Assembly: GCA_050246945.1 (NCBI GenBank)
Contig: JBFWVC010000008.1
Location: 1 to 64,000 of the forward strand
Reading direction: 5' to 3'
From: JAEUMD01 sp050246945
GTDB lineage: Bacteria > Pseudomonadota > Alphaproteobacteria > Rhizobiales > Hyphomicrobiaceae
DNA: 64,000 nucleotides
Shown here: in pieces, positions 35,507 to 43,162 of the stretch
How the letters are laid out: each line of letters begins with the position of its first letter
How positions within the stretch are numbered: position 1 is the stretch's first letter
The notes under the pieces: model-generated
Databases searched by the model: none
Told to the model about the DNA's origin: nothing
The model's input: the letters and a program-made list of their open reading frames with translations, nothing else
Program-made: the position numbers and the translations under genes

Positions 35507-35603
35507 CGAGCGTCGTCAGAAACGCGAAATTCGTTTGGCACGCGCTGCACAATGACACGCGCTGCACAATGAGACGAATTCCGAGATCGCGACTGTGGCA
35601 CCT
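35507..35603. repeat. Palindrome type A, degenerate, with 17-bp tandem duplication
   Basis: The left arm GCGTCGTCAGAAACGCGAAA matches copy 1. The loop contains a perfect tandem repeat of CACGCGCTGCACAATGA (35539-35555 and 35556-35572). The right arm is decayed. Confidence 0.75.
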
Positions 35604-35867
35604 CCCGTACGTGACCTCATGTGATCGATATGGCGCCGCGTCGAGCACGAGGCGCGAATCCGCCGCTTCACCAAAGCACTGGTGCGACCGAAGCTTCGGC
35701 ATGGATGTCGGATTTTCTGCCATGTCAGGGAATGTAGCGACGCAGATCGAGATATTCTAGACGGAGGTCGTAAGACTATGCGCACCGAGAAGCTTCGTGC
35801 TCGGTCCGCAAAAGGGGCAAAGCCACCTGTCCAAAAAGAAGAGCGTTGCATTTCACAAGGATGTTAT

Positions 35868-35883
35868 GTACCAATCGGTACAC
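35868..35883. promoter_or_regulatory. Candidate TetR operator TGTACC-AATC-GGTACA
   Basis: A 16-bp palindrome lies 58 bp before the GTG start of the DUF1348 gene. A half-site CTCGGTACAC follows at 35893-35902. The TetR gene downstream is the natural candidate to bind it. Confidence 0.5.
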
Positions 35884-35940
35884 ACCATTCCGCTCGGTAC
35901 ACTTCTTGTGCATGACGCTTCTATTTGGAAGGAACGCAAC

Positions 35941-36408
35941 GTGTCGCAACGCCCACCTCTGCCGCCTTTCACCACAGCTACCGCCATCGAAAAAGTCCGC
36001 CTCGCAGAAGACGCTTGGAACGCACGCGATCCCCAACGTGTCGCGCTGGCCTACACGCAAGATAGCCGGTGGCGCAATCGCTCGGAGTTTATCAACGGCC
36101 GCGAAGAGATCATCGCCTTTTTGACGCGCAAGTGGGCGAGCGAACTCGACTACCGCTTGACAAAAGAGCTCTGGATTCACGCTGCCAATCGCCTCGCCGT
36201 TCGATATGCCTACGAATTCCACGACGATGCAGGAACCTGGTTCCGCGCATACGGCAATGAGAATTGGGAATTCGACGAAAATGGCCTGATGCAGAAGCGC
36301 TACTCAAGTATCAACAACCTCCCCATCAAGGAGAGTGAGCGCAAATTTCACTGGCCGTTGGGCCGCCGCCCGGACGACCATCCCGGCCTGTCCGAACTCG
36401 GGCTTTAG
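35941..36408 (+). CDS. DUF1348 / NTF2-like protein
   Basis: 155 residues from a GTG at 35941 (SQRPPLPPF), where family similarity begins; AGGA is upstream. The whole protein matches DUF1348: TAIEKVRLAEDAWNARDPQR, YTQDSRWRNRSEF, ELDYRLTKELW, GNENWEFDENGLM and the ending HWPLGRRPDDHPGLSELGL. It has an NTF2-like cone fold. The ligand or reaction is unknown. It is followed after 4 bp by a TetR regulator gene, so the two form an operon. Confidence 0.92.
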   Translation: MSQRPPLPPFTTATAIEKVRLAEDAWNARDPQRVALAYTQDSRWRNRSEFINGREEIIAFLTRKWASELDYRLTKELWIHAANRLAVRYAYEFHDDAGTWFRAYGNENWEFDENGLMQKRYSSINNLPIKESERKFHWPLGRRPDDHPGLSELGL

Positions 36409-36412
36409 AATC

Positions 36413-36973
36413 ATGGCACGCGAGGTTGCAGAACGCCCCGATGTCGTACCGCTGCTCGCGGAAGTCTTCCGCGAGTACGGTGTCGAAGGCGCCAGCCTCT
36501 CCGTCATCTCCAAGCACACCGGCCTTGGCAAGGGGAGCCTCTACCATTTCTTTCCTGGCGGTAAGGATGAAATGGTTGCCGCAGTGCTCAGCGATATCTC
36601 CGAGTGGTTTGAGAAAAACATCTTCGAGAAGCTTTCCGGTCCGCAAGATCCCAAACGTTCCGTGCTCTCCATGTTTGATGGAATTGATGCCTATTTCCAC
36701 TCTGGCGGTCGTGTCTGCCTGGTTGGCGCTTTGGCAATCGATAACGTCCGCGATCGGTTCGCGATGGCGATACACACCTATTTCAAGCGGTGGATGGAGA
36801 CGCTTGCTCTCGCCCTGCAACGCCTGGGATGCACCAAGGCTGAAGCGCTCGCGCTATCGGAAGAGATCGTCGTCGCCGTGCAAGGCGCACTCGTCTTGGC
36901 GCGCGCGTTGGACAATCCCACAATCTTCAGATCGACGATCACTCGATACAAGTACCGCGTCGCTTCGCTGTAA
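36413..36973 (+). CDS. TetR/AcrR-family transcriptional regulator
   Basis: 186 residues from the ATG at 36413. The N-terminal helix-turn-helix reads GASLSVISKHTGLGKGSLYH and FFPGGKDEMV. The helical ligand domain follows (HSGGRVCLVGALAID resembles the YxxC/GCL motif of LmrA/YxaF-like members). It probably autoregulates the DUF1348-tetR operon through the palindrome at 35868-35883. Confidence 0.92.
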   Translation: MAREVAERPDVVPLLAEVFREYGVEGASLSVISKHTGLGKGSLYHFFPGGKDEMVAAVLSDISEWFEKNIFEKLSGPQDPKRSVLSMFDGIDAYFHSGGRVCLVGALAIDNVRDRFAMAIHTYFKRWMETLALALQRLGCTKAEALALSEEIVVAVQGALVLARALDNPTIFRSTITRYKYRVASL

Positions 36974-37012
36974 ACGCTACGCACGCAGCAGTGCCGCGTC
37001 AGGCAACATCAA

Positions 37013-37264
37013 TCACCCGCCTTGCCGCGCGGATAGCACCTCGACTCGGTCTCCGGCCACGATAGCCGTCTCGCCGCGTAGCCGCTCCGGCACGAAGTCA
37101 CCGTTGACCGCCGTTGCCACCTTCTGCCCGGCATAGCCAAGCTCGGCCAGCACGTCAGCAAGCGTTGCCGCCCGCACGTTCTGCGGCTCGGCGTTCACCT
37201 GTATGGCGATCTCGGGCACCTCGCCCGGCATCTCGTTCGCAGCGCAGATAGTTGCTGAGGCCAC
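37013..37264 (-). CDS. thiS: Sulfur carrier protein ThiS
   Basis: 83 residues from a GTG with a strong AGGAGG 9 bases upstream. The beta-grasp core IAIQVNAEPQNVRAATLADV, then VATAVNGDFVPER and DRVEVLSARQGG, ends in the Gly-Gly that is adenylated and thiocarboxylated to feed ThiG. The first 12 residues are an extension over the usual ThiS. It is detached from thiG-thiE (31-32 kb) and thiO (44 kb). Confidence 0.92.
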   Translation of the reverse strand: MASATICAANEMPGEVPEIAIQVNAEPQNVRAATLADVLAELGYAGQKVATAVNGDFVPERLRGETAIVAGDRVEVLSARQGG

Positions 37265-37387
37265 AGCGGCTCACCTCCTCGCAGGGGTCAGGTCCAGCCC
37301 TCTATAAGGCTGCTTACCCCTGGCGATGCAAGGAGAACGTCCTCGGCATCGGGCACACGTGCCCACGCTCGACGATCCAACCCGTAT

Positions 37388-37446
37388 TCCCTGCTCCCTG
37401 CTCCCTGCTCCCTGCTCCCTGTTCCTCGCTCCTTGTTCCCTGCTCC
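37388..37446. repeat. Imperfect 7-bp tandem repeat (CCCTGCT)n
   Basis: Four near-perfect CCCTGCT units are followed by degenerate ones (GTTCCTCGCTCCTTGTTCCC). It lies in the gap between thiS and the 55-residue gene. Such heptamer runs are prone to slippage. Confidence 0.85.
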
Positions 37447-37553
37447 GTACTGCCCGCTCCTTGTTACTTTTGCTACGTCCTCCCTACTGGCCCCCATTTC
37501 CCAATTCCAGTTTACGCGCCGCTAACCCTCCCCTGGAAACCCGCCATCACCAT

Positions 37554-37583
37554 CTTGAACAATGTTCAAGATTGGTCTATATG
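37554..37583 (+). promoter_or_regulatory. Promoter with overlapping 17-bp palindromic operator
   Basis: CTTGAACA-A-TGTTCAAG (37554-37570) is a perfect palindrome that covers the -35 element TTGAAC (37555-37560). TATATG (37578-37583) follows at 17 bp. A further half-site ATTGAACAT lies at about 37588. The TGAACA/TGTTCA form resembles ArsR/SmtB-type operators. The layout suggests repression of the downstream 55-residue gene. Confidence 0.6.
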
Positions 37584-37620
37584 GTTATTGAACATCGTTT
37601 AGTCACGTGAGGAAAACACT

Positions 37621-37788
37621 ATGTTCATGAAAGCCGTCAAACCCGTCCGGGCAGCACTGAACCGCCTGAAGGATCGGCTCGCTGAATGGTGCTTGGGGCC
37701 CGCGACGCGCGCAGGCCACTTCGTAGCCGACCGCGATGCCGCTATCGTTGGCCTCCGCGCCTGCCCGGTGTGCGTTGACCACATCTAG
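37621..37788 (+). CDS. Small 55-residue protein with CPVC motif
   Basis: MFMKAVKPVRAALNRLKDRL leads a short basic helix. The C-terminus holds a tryptophan-cysteine pair (EWC) and RACPVCVDHI. GTGAGGAAA upstream is a good ribosome binding site, and a promoter with palindromic operator lies just before it. CPVC with a nearby His suggests metal or redox chemistry. No family was recognised. The TAG stop lies in a CTAG. Confidence 0.6.
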   Translation: MFMKAVKPVRAALNRLKDRLAEWCLGPATRAGHFVADRDAAIVGLRACPVCVDHI

Positions 37789-37902
37789 CGCCGTTCTTTA
37801 ACCAACTTCGGATAATGACGTGATCCTGATCCGAGCCGCCAATCCGCTGACGCGCAGGCACGAACCCGCCGCGCACTAACGCACTGACAAGCGAGGTTGC
37901 CC

Positions 37903-40900
37903 ATGTCCGTCGCCCTCATGCGCACGCGCCGTTTCGCGCCCCTCTTCTGGACACAGTTCCTCTCCGCGCTCTCCGACAACTTCGTCAAGAACGCGCTGGT
38001 CATGCTGATCCTCTTCCAGATCGGCGGGCAGAACGGCGCAACCCTGGTGACGCTCGCCGGCGGCGTGTTGATCCTCCCCTTCTTCCTGCTCTCCGGCTTC
38101 GGCGGCGAACTCGCCGACCGATATGACAAGGCATTCGTTGCCCGCCGCCTGAAGCTCGCCGAGATCCCTGTTGCGGGCATCGCAGCACTCGGCTTTATGC
38201 TCCATTCCGTACCGCTGCTGTTTGTCGCGCTCGGCGCGTTCGGGGTGATTGGCGCTCTGTTTGGCCCGATCAAATACGGCATCCTGCCGGTCCACCTGGA
38301 AACACGCGAACTGCCCGCCGGCAACGCGCTTGTCGAAGGCGCGACGTTCCTTGCCATCCTCGGCGGCACGATCGCCGGCGGTCTGGCCATTGCCAACGGT
38401 GTTGCCGGATGGCCCATTGCCACGGCCGTGATGACCCTATCCATCATGTGCTGGAGCGCATCGCAGTTCATACCCGCCACCGGCGAATCCGCACCTCACC
38501 TTGTGATCAACAAGAACCCACTCACGTCGACGGCGCATCTCCTGCGCGACCTCAAGTCCGACCGGCGCTTATGGATCGGAGGCCTCATCACGTCCTGGTT
38601 CTGGCTCGTCGGAGCCGTGGCGCTATCGCTCCTGCCGCCGCTGATGAAGGATACCGTTGGCGGCGCGCAGAGCGTGATCACGCTGGGCCTGCTCGTGTTC
38701 ACGGTCGGCATCGCCGTCGGCTCCGCATTGGCAGCCCGCGCAAGCAAGAGCCGTCCCAATCTCGCCGTCGTGCCACTTGCCGCACTGCTGATGGCGGTCT
38801 TCGCCAGTGACATTGGACTTACCGTCTCGGGCATTGAGACGGCTGCCACCCCGATCGGCGCACTCGATTTCCTCGCCACCGCCACAGGCCTGCGACTGTC
38901 ACTTGATCTGCTCGGACTGGCAATCGGCGGCGGCCTCTTTATCGTGCCGTCCTTCGCCGCCGTGCAGGCATGGGCGCCGGCCGACCGCCGCGCACGCACC
39001 GTTGCCGGTGTCAACGTGCTCAATGCTGCCTTCATGACCGTGGCTGCCCTCGTGGTCGCCGCCCTTCAGGCCGCCGGCGCCGGGCTCTCCGCCCTGTTCC
39101 TTGGACTGGGTGCCGCCTCGCTCGTCGTGATGGCGCTGATCATGCGCGCCTGGGGCCGCGAGGGGCTTCAGGATCTCGCCGTGTTCCTCTTCAAGTTGTT
39201 GCTCGGTGTCGAGGTTGCAGGTCGCGAGAACCTGCCCAAGGAAGGCGACAAGGCGATCATCGCACCCAACCACGTCAGCCTGCTCGATGCACCGCTGATG
39301 TATGCCCTCCTCCCCTCGCATGCCGGTTTCGCAATCGATACGGGCATGGCCAGCACCTGGTGGGTGAAGCCGTTCCTTAAGCTCGCCAAGGCATGGCCCA
39401 TCGATCCAACCCGTCCACTCGGCACGCGCGCGCTCATCAACCATGTCAAGGATGGCGAAACACTGGTGATCTTTCCCGAAGGCCGCCTCACCGTCACGGG
39501 CGGTCTGATGAAGGTCTACGATGGCACCGCAATGATCGCCGACAAGGCCGATGCACCGATCATACCCGTGCGCATCGACGGTCTGGAGCGCTCGCGTTTC
39601 GGCTATCTCAACAAGTTTCAAACCAAGAAGGTCTGGTTTCCGAAGACGCGCGTGACGATCATGCCGCCGATCAAGCTCGACGTCGATCCGCAGCTGAAGG
39701 GTCGCGCCCGGCGTCAGGCCGCAGGTGCGCGCCTCCAGGACATCATGACGGAAACGGCAGTGAAGACCGCCCCGATTCACCAGACGCTGTTCGAGGCGCT
39801 GGTGCGCGCGAAGGAGGAGCGCGACACTGGCAAGCCGGCCGTCGAGGATCCGCTCGGCACGAAGCTTTCCTACAACAAGCTTATCCTCGGAGCCCAGGTG
39901 CTGGGCCGCAAGCTGGCCCCGCTTGCCGCAGAAGGAGAGGCGGTGGGTGTGATGCTGCCGAATTCCGCAGGCGCCGCCGTGACCTTCTTCGCGCTTCAGT
40001 CGATCGGCCGCGTGCCGGCGATGCTGAACTTCACAGCAGGCGCGCAGTCGATCGCTGCCGCATGCCGTGCGGCTGAGGTCGACGTCATCCTTACTTCGCG
40101 CGCCTTCATCGAGAAGGCCCGCCTCGGCGAAGTCATCGCCAAGCTCGAGAAAAATGCGAGGATCATCTACCTGGAGGACGTGAAGGCTTCCATCGGAGCA
40201 GGAGACAAGATCGCCGGCCTGTTGCAACGCGGCAAGGCGCAGGTACCCCGCAAGCCGTCGGACCCGGCCGCGATCCTCTTCACTTCAGGAAGCGAAGGAA
40301 CGCCCAAGGGCGTCGTGCTCTCCCACACCAACATCCTCGCCAATGCCACGCAGTCGCTGACGCGCGTCGCTGTCAACGGCTCCGACAAGGTGTTCAACGT
40401 GCTGCCCGTGTTCCACTCGTTCGGACTGACGGCAGGCCTCGTCATGCCGCTTGTTGCCGGCGTGCCGGTCTACCTTTATCCCTCGCCGCTGCACTATCGC
40501 ATCGTGCCGGAGCTGGTCTACGGCTCCAATGCGACAATCCTGTTCGGCACCGACACGTTTCTCAACGGCTACGCACGCGCCGCGCACCCTTACGACTTCG
40601 CCCGCGTACGCCTGATCCTGGCTGGTGCCGAAGCCGTCAAGGAGCGCACGCGCCAGATCTACATGGAGAAGTTCGGCGTACGCATTCTGGAAGGCTATGG
40701 TGTTACCGAAACCGCACCGGTTCTCGCCATCAACACGCCGCTCGCCAACAAGTCAGGCACCGTCGGCCGCCTCTCGCCGCTGATGGAAGCGCGTCTCGCG
40801 CCGGTTCCTGGCATCGACGAAGGCGGACGCCTCTACGTGCGCGGCCCTAACGTCATGCTGGGCTACCTGCGCGCGGAGAACCCCGGCGTACTGGAGCCGC

Positions 40901-41316
40901 CGCAAGACGGCTGGCACGACACCGGCGACATCGTCACCATCGACGCTCAGGGCTTCATCAAGATCCGCGGTCGCGCCAAGCGCTTCGCCAAGATCGGTGG
41001 CGAGATGGTTTCATTGTCGACGGTCGAAGCGGCAGCAGCCGAACTGTGGCCGCAGGTGATCTCGGTTGTCGTCTCCGTACCCGATCAGAGAAAGGGTGAA
41101 CGCCTTGTGCTGCTCACCGCCAACGACAAGGCAACACGCGCCGACTTCCAGGCATTCGCCAAAAAGAACGGGATCAACGAGCTGTCGATCCCAGCCGAGG
41201 TCATGGTCGCACCAGTACCGCTGCTCGGCTCGGGCAAGCCGGATTACGTCACCGCGACAAAGCTCGTGCGTGAAAGGCTCGGCCTCGACAAGCCCGTCCC
41301 TGCAACGGCGGCGTAA
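37903..41316 (+). CDS. aas: LplT-Aas fusion: lysophospholipid transporter / acyltransferase / acyl-ACP synthetase
   Basis: 1137 residues from the ATG at 37903, with GAGG at 37892. Domains in order: MFS lysophospholipid transporter of LplT type (about 5-405, starting RRFAPLFWTQFLSALSDNF); PlsC acyltransferase (about 425-620) with HX4D motif NHVSLLD and FPEGRLTVTG; AMP-forming acyl synthetase (about 640-1125) with the P-loop LFTSGSEGTPKGVV, GYGVTETAPV and DTGDIV. It should flip 2-acyl lysophospholipids across the inner membrane and re-acylate them. In E. coli lplT and aas are separate genes. The three-domain fusion occurs in several alphaproteobacteria. Confidence 0.93.
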   Translation: MSVALMRTRRFAPLFWTQFLSALSDNFVKNALVMLILFQIGGQNGATLVTLAGGVLILPFFLLSGFGGELADRYDKAFVARRLKLAEIPVAGIAALGFMLHSVPLLFVALGAFGVIGALFGPIKYGILPVHLETRELPAGNALVEGATFLAILGGTIAGGLAIANGVAGWPIATAVMTLSIMCWSASQFIPATGESAPHLVINKNPLTSTAHLLRDLKSDRRLWIGGLITSWFWLVGAVALSLLPPLMKDTVGGAQSVITLGLLVFTVGIAVGSALAARASKSRPNLAVVPLAALLMAVFASDIGLTVSGIETAATPIGALDFLATATGLRLSLDLLGLAIGGGLFIVPSFAAVQAWAPADRRARTVAGVNVLNAAFMTVAALVVAALQAAGAGLSALFLGLGAASLVVMALIMRAWGREGLQDLAVFLFKLLLGVEVAGRENLPKEGDKAIIAPNHVSLLDAPLMYALLPSHAGFAIDTGMASTWWVKPFLKLAKAWPIDPTRPLGTRALINHVKDGETLVIFPEGRLTVTGGLMKVYDGTAMIADKADAPIIPVRIDGLERSRFGYLNKFQTKKVWFPKTRVTIMPPIKLDVDPQLKGRARRQAAGARLQDIMTETAVKTAPIHQTLFEALVRAKEERDTGKPAVEDPLGTKLSYNKLILGAQVLGRKLAPLAAEGEAVGVMLPNSAGAAVTFFALQSIGRVPAMLNFTAGAQSIAAACRAAEVDVILTSRAFIEKARLGEVIAKLEKNARIIYLEDVKASIGAGDKIAGLLQRGKAQVPRKPSDPAAILFTSGSEGTPKGVVLSHTNILANATQSLTRVAVNGSDKVFNVLPVFHSFGLTAGLVMPLVAGVPVYLYPSPLHYRIVPELVYGSNATILFGTDTFLNGYARAAHPYDFARVRLILAGAEAVKERTRQIYMEKFGVRILEGYGVTETAPVLAINTPLANKSGTVGRLSPLMEARLAPVPGIDEGGRLYVRGPNVMLGYLRAENPGVLEPPQDGWHDTGDIVTIDAQGFIKIRGRAKRFAKIGGEMVSLSTVEAAAAELWPQVISVVVSVPDQRKGERLVLLTANDKATRADFQAFAKKNGINELSIPAEVMVAPVPLLGSGKPDYVTATKLVRERLGLDKPVPATAA

Positions 41317-41624
41317 GGCAAAACGCCAATGCATCGCGCAAAGCGCAATAGATGGAAATATTGAGCGCTGACGAGGCGCCGCACTCTGACCAACCGCGCA
41401 CAAAACGCGTTTGGCATCCTCAGGCTTGTCGCGCGGAACCGGAGCCGAACAGGAAGCCCGGCGCGCTCTTCTGTGCCGCGCTCGTAGCTTGGTAGTCTAG
41501 TAGAGCCATTCAGGCTCAGGTGGAACCATTCCGCAGAGGCGGATTTGCATCGATCTCATCGCGTCCTGTCTTGGCCGTAGCGCCGCTACGCCCTGCGCCG
41601 TCCTCCTGCCGGGTCGGCGCGCCG

Positions 41625-41701
41625 CTAGTGTTCCGGCTCCGACACTTGGCACCCTCCGCAGCACTCTCTCGACCAAGTGTCGGAGCCATAAGGAACACTA
41701 G
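41625..41701. repeat. CTAG-bounded palindrome, type G (nested)
   Basis: CTAGTGTTCC, GGCTCCGACACTTGG and CCAAGTGTCGGAGCC, GGAACACTAG make a nearly perfect 25-bp stem with a loop of about 22 bp. Ends and the ACCAAGTGTC arm are homologous to type B, so B and G are subfamilies. Confidence 0.93.
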
Positions 41702-41714
41702 CAAGCTTATGATT

Positions 41715-41793
41715 CTAGCGCAGCTTATGCATCTAGCGTTTGGTTCGAGACCGAGCTGCGAGCGGGTACCAAACGTTAGATGCGCTGCACTAG
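41715..41793. repeat. CTAG-bounded palindrome, type H (nested, double boundary)
   Basis: Outer ends CTAGCGCAGC and GCTGCACTAG enclose inner arms GCATCTAGCGTTTGGT (41729) and ACCAAACGTTAGATGC (41768). The inner arms have their own CTAG/TTAG ends. It looks like an element inserted in another element. Confidence 0.88.
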
Positions 41794-41880
41794 AGAAACA
41801 GAATTGAACTCACCTGAGCCTGAATGGCTCTAGGCACCGCTCCAAACGAACCCGTCAACTGCACTTCTCACAACCAACGC

Positions 41881-41904
41881 GCCCGCGTGGTCTCCCACGC
41901 GGGC
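41881..41904. terminator. Strong hairpin between aas and hsp20
   Basis: GCCCGCGTGG-TCTC-CCACGCGGGC is a perfect 10-bp stem with a four-base loop between two convergent genes. There is no clean T run on either side, so it may be a bidirectional pause or RNA 3' protector. Confidence 0.5.
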
Positions 41905-41947
41905 ACTTTCTGATCGGGACCGGACGAGCGGCAGGGGGAACGCGCGC

Positions 41948-42445
41948 TCATCCTTTCCCGATCGGGATCTTCTTTTCCGACTTCACGGCTTCTGCCGATT
42001 TCGGCAGCGTCACCTTCAGGACGCCCTTGTCGAAATTGGCCGTCGCCTTCTCGACCTCGACCGTGTCGGGCAGTCGGAACGAACGCTGGAAGCTGCCGTA
42101 GCTGCGCTCGGTCAGGTGGTAATCGTCCTTCTTTTCCTCGCGCTCGGACTTCTTCTCGCCCTTGATGGTGATGACGCCGTCACGGAATGTGAGCTGCACG
42201 TCCTTCTCCTCCATGCCCGGCAGTTCCGCCTCGATGACGATCTCGCTGCCGTTCTCGCGGACATCGATGCTCGGGCTCGCAACGCCCAAGCCCGCACCGG
42301 GCGATCCGAACAGGCTGGGAAAGCCCCGCCCGGTGAACATGGAATCGAAAAAGCGGTCCATGTCTGAGCGCATCAAGCTCCACGTATCGCGCGGCGAACG
42401 CTCCGCCGGAACCTGACCCGTCGGTTTCTTGATCTCTTCTGCCAT
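41948..42445 (-). CDS. Small heat-shock protein, Hsp20 family (class B type)
   Basis: 165 residues from the ATG of MAEEIKKPTG, preceded by AGGGTG; a GTG nine bases earlier is also possible. The alpha-crystallin domain reads VRENGSEIVIEAELPGMEEK, VQLTFRDGVITIKGEKK, RSYGSFQRSFRLPDTVEVEK and FDKGVLKVTLPK. The N-terminal SLMRSDMDRFFDSMFTGRGF is typical of Hsp20 proteins distinct from the IbpA type at 9.7 kb. It is an ATP-independent chaperone. Confidence 0.93.
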   Translation of the reverse strand: MAEEIKKPTGQVPAERSPRDTWSLMRSDMDRFFDSMFTGRGFPSLFGSPGAGLGVASPSIDVRENGSEIVIEAELPGMEEKDVQLTFRDGVITIKGEKKSEREEKKDDYHLTERSYGSFQRSFRLPDTVEVEKATANFDKGVLKVTLPKSAEAVKSEKKIPIGKG

Positions 42446-42530
42446 GACAATCACCCTACGTAATGAAACGACTGCTGCATTTTTCGGGCCGCACCTCGCG
42501 CGTGCCGCAGGTAGCGGCTGTCATGCTTTC

Positions 42531-42558
42531 AGTTAGACAATAATCGTAGCGCTTCAAG
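42531..42558 (-). promoter_or_regulatory. Sigma32-like promoter of the second hsp20
   Basis: On the minus strand CTTG (42555-42558), 18 bp, CTAACT (42531-42536). It matches the spacing and sequence found before the first hsp20. The predicted leader is about 80 nt and shows no clear ROSE element. Confidence 0.5.
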
Positions 42559-42602
42559 GCGCGAAGCAGAGGGCGAATTGGCGCACAGTTGTATGCGCTG
42601 GA

Positions 42603-43067
42603 TCAATGAGAGTCGTGCCGGCAGTAATTATGGTTGGACAGCACTTCGAGTATCCGGCATTCGCACACTTTGCCCTGCGAGCACGAAGCGATCATGTGCT
42701 GCATTTCCTCGCGCAGCGCCTTCAATCGGGCGATGCGGCTGTCGATTTCCGCCAGATGCTCCTTCGCGATCCCGTCCACCTCCGCGCACGAACGCTGCGG
42801 CTCACCCGACAATTGCAACAGCCTGCGGATCTGCTCGATCTCGAATCCAAGCTCTCGCGCGTGACGTATGAATTTCAGACGTGAGAGCGCAGCACGGTCG
42901 TAAAGACGTCGTCCCGCCTCGGTGCGGGAGGGCTCCGCCAACAGGCCGATGCTCTCGTAATAACGGATGGTGGCCACCTTGACCCCGGTCCGCCGCGCCG
43001 CCTCGCCGATCGCGATGCCCACACCCGCGCGAGGATCGCCCCTTGCCATGGAACTTTCTTGCGACAT
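42603..43067 (-). CDS. MerR-family metal-responsive regulator (ZntR/CadR-like)
   Basis: 154 residues from the ATG after GAGGAG. The winged HTH spans residues 16-50 (IAIGEAARRTGVKVATIRYY, YESIGLLAEPSR), with RLKFIRHARELGF, then a dimerisation helix. Candidate metal ligands are Cys94, Cys129, Cys135, Cys137 and Cys149; the CSQGKVCECRIL loop resembles the metal loop of CadR/PbrR/ZntR. It should distort the long-spacer promoter of the divergent CDF transporter gene when metal binds. Confidence 0.9.
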   Translation of the reverse strand: MSQESSMARGDPRAGVGIAIGEAARRTGVKVATIRYYESIGLLAEPSRTEAGRRLYDRAALSRLKFIRHARELGFEIEQIRRLLQLSGEPQRSCAEVDGIAKEHLAEIDSRIARLKALREEMQHMIASCSQGKVCECRILEVLSNHNYCRHDSH

Positions 43068-43071
43068 GGAC

Positions 43072-43102
43072 TTGCTCCTCTAGTCACTAGAGGATGTAGG
43101 AG
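43072..43102 (+). promoter_or_regulatory. MerR-type promoter with 19-bp spacer
   Basis: TTGCTC (43072-43077), a 19-bp spacer and TAGGAG (43097-43102). The spacer is filled by the perfect palindrome CCTCTAGT-C-ACTAGAGG (43077-43093). This is the hallmark of promoters activated by MerR-family twisting. Confidence 0.8.
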
Positions 43103-43162
43103 TGCTTGCGTCGCATGAAAAGGCCATTGAGACACCACGACGATAAGCGCACGGATGGACCG

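Larger units (their letters stand above)
41497..41833. repeat. Composite 337-bp CTAG-bounded element (type F) enclosing two palindromes
   Basis: Outer arms CTAGTAGAGCCATTCAGGCT, CAGGTGGA and TCACCTGAGCCTG, AATGGCTCTAG are inverted repeats. The interior holds type G (41625-41701) and type H (41715-41793), each with its own CTAG ends. The remaining interior has no gene. It lies between aas and hsp20. Confidence 0.85.

Noticed and set aside
34625..35603. Repeat cluster considered as a CRISPR array
   Set aside because: Units are palindromes of different sequence without regular spacers, and no cas genes are present.
37265..37330. Possible TPP riboswitch before thiS (CTGGACCTGACCCC-like sequence)
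   Set aside because: The CUGAGA and ACCUGAUCUGG-type core elements of the TPP aptamer are absent or in the wrong order.
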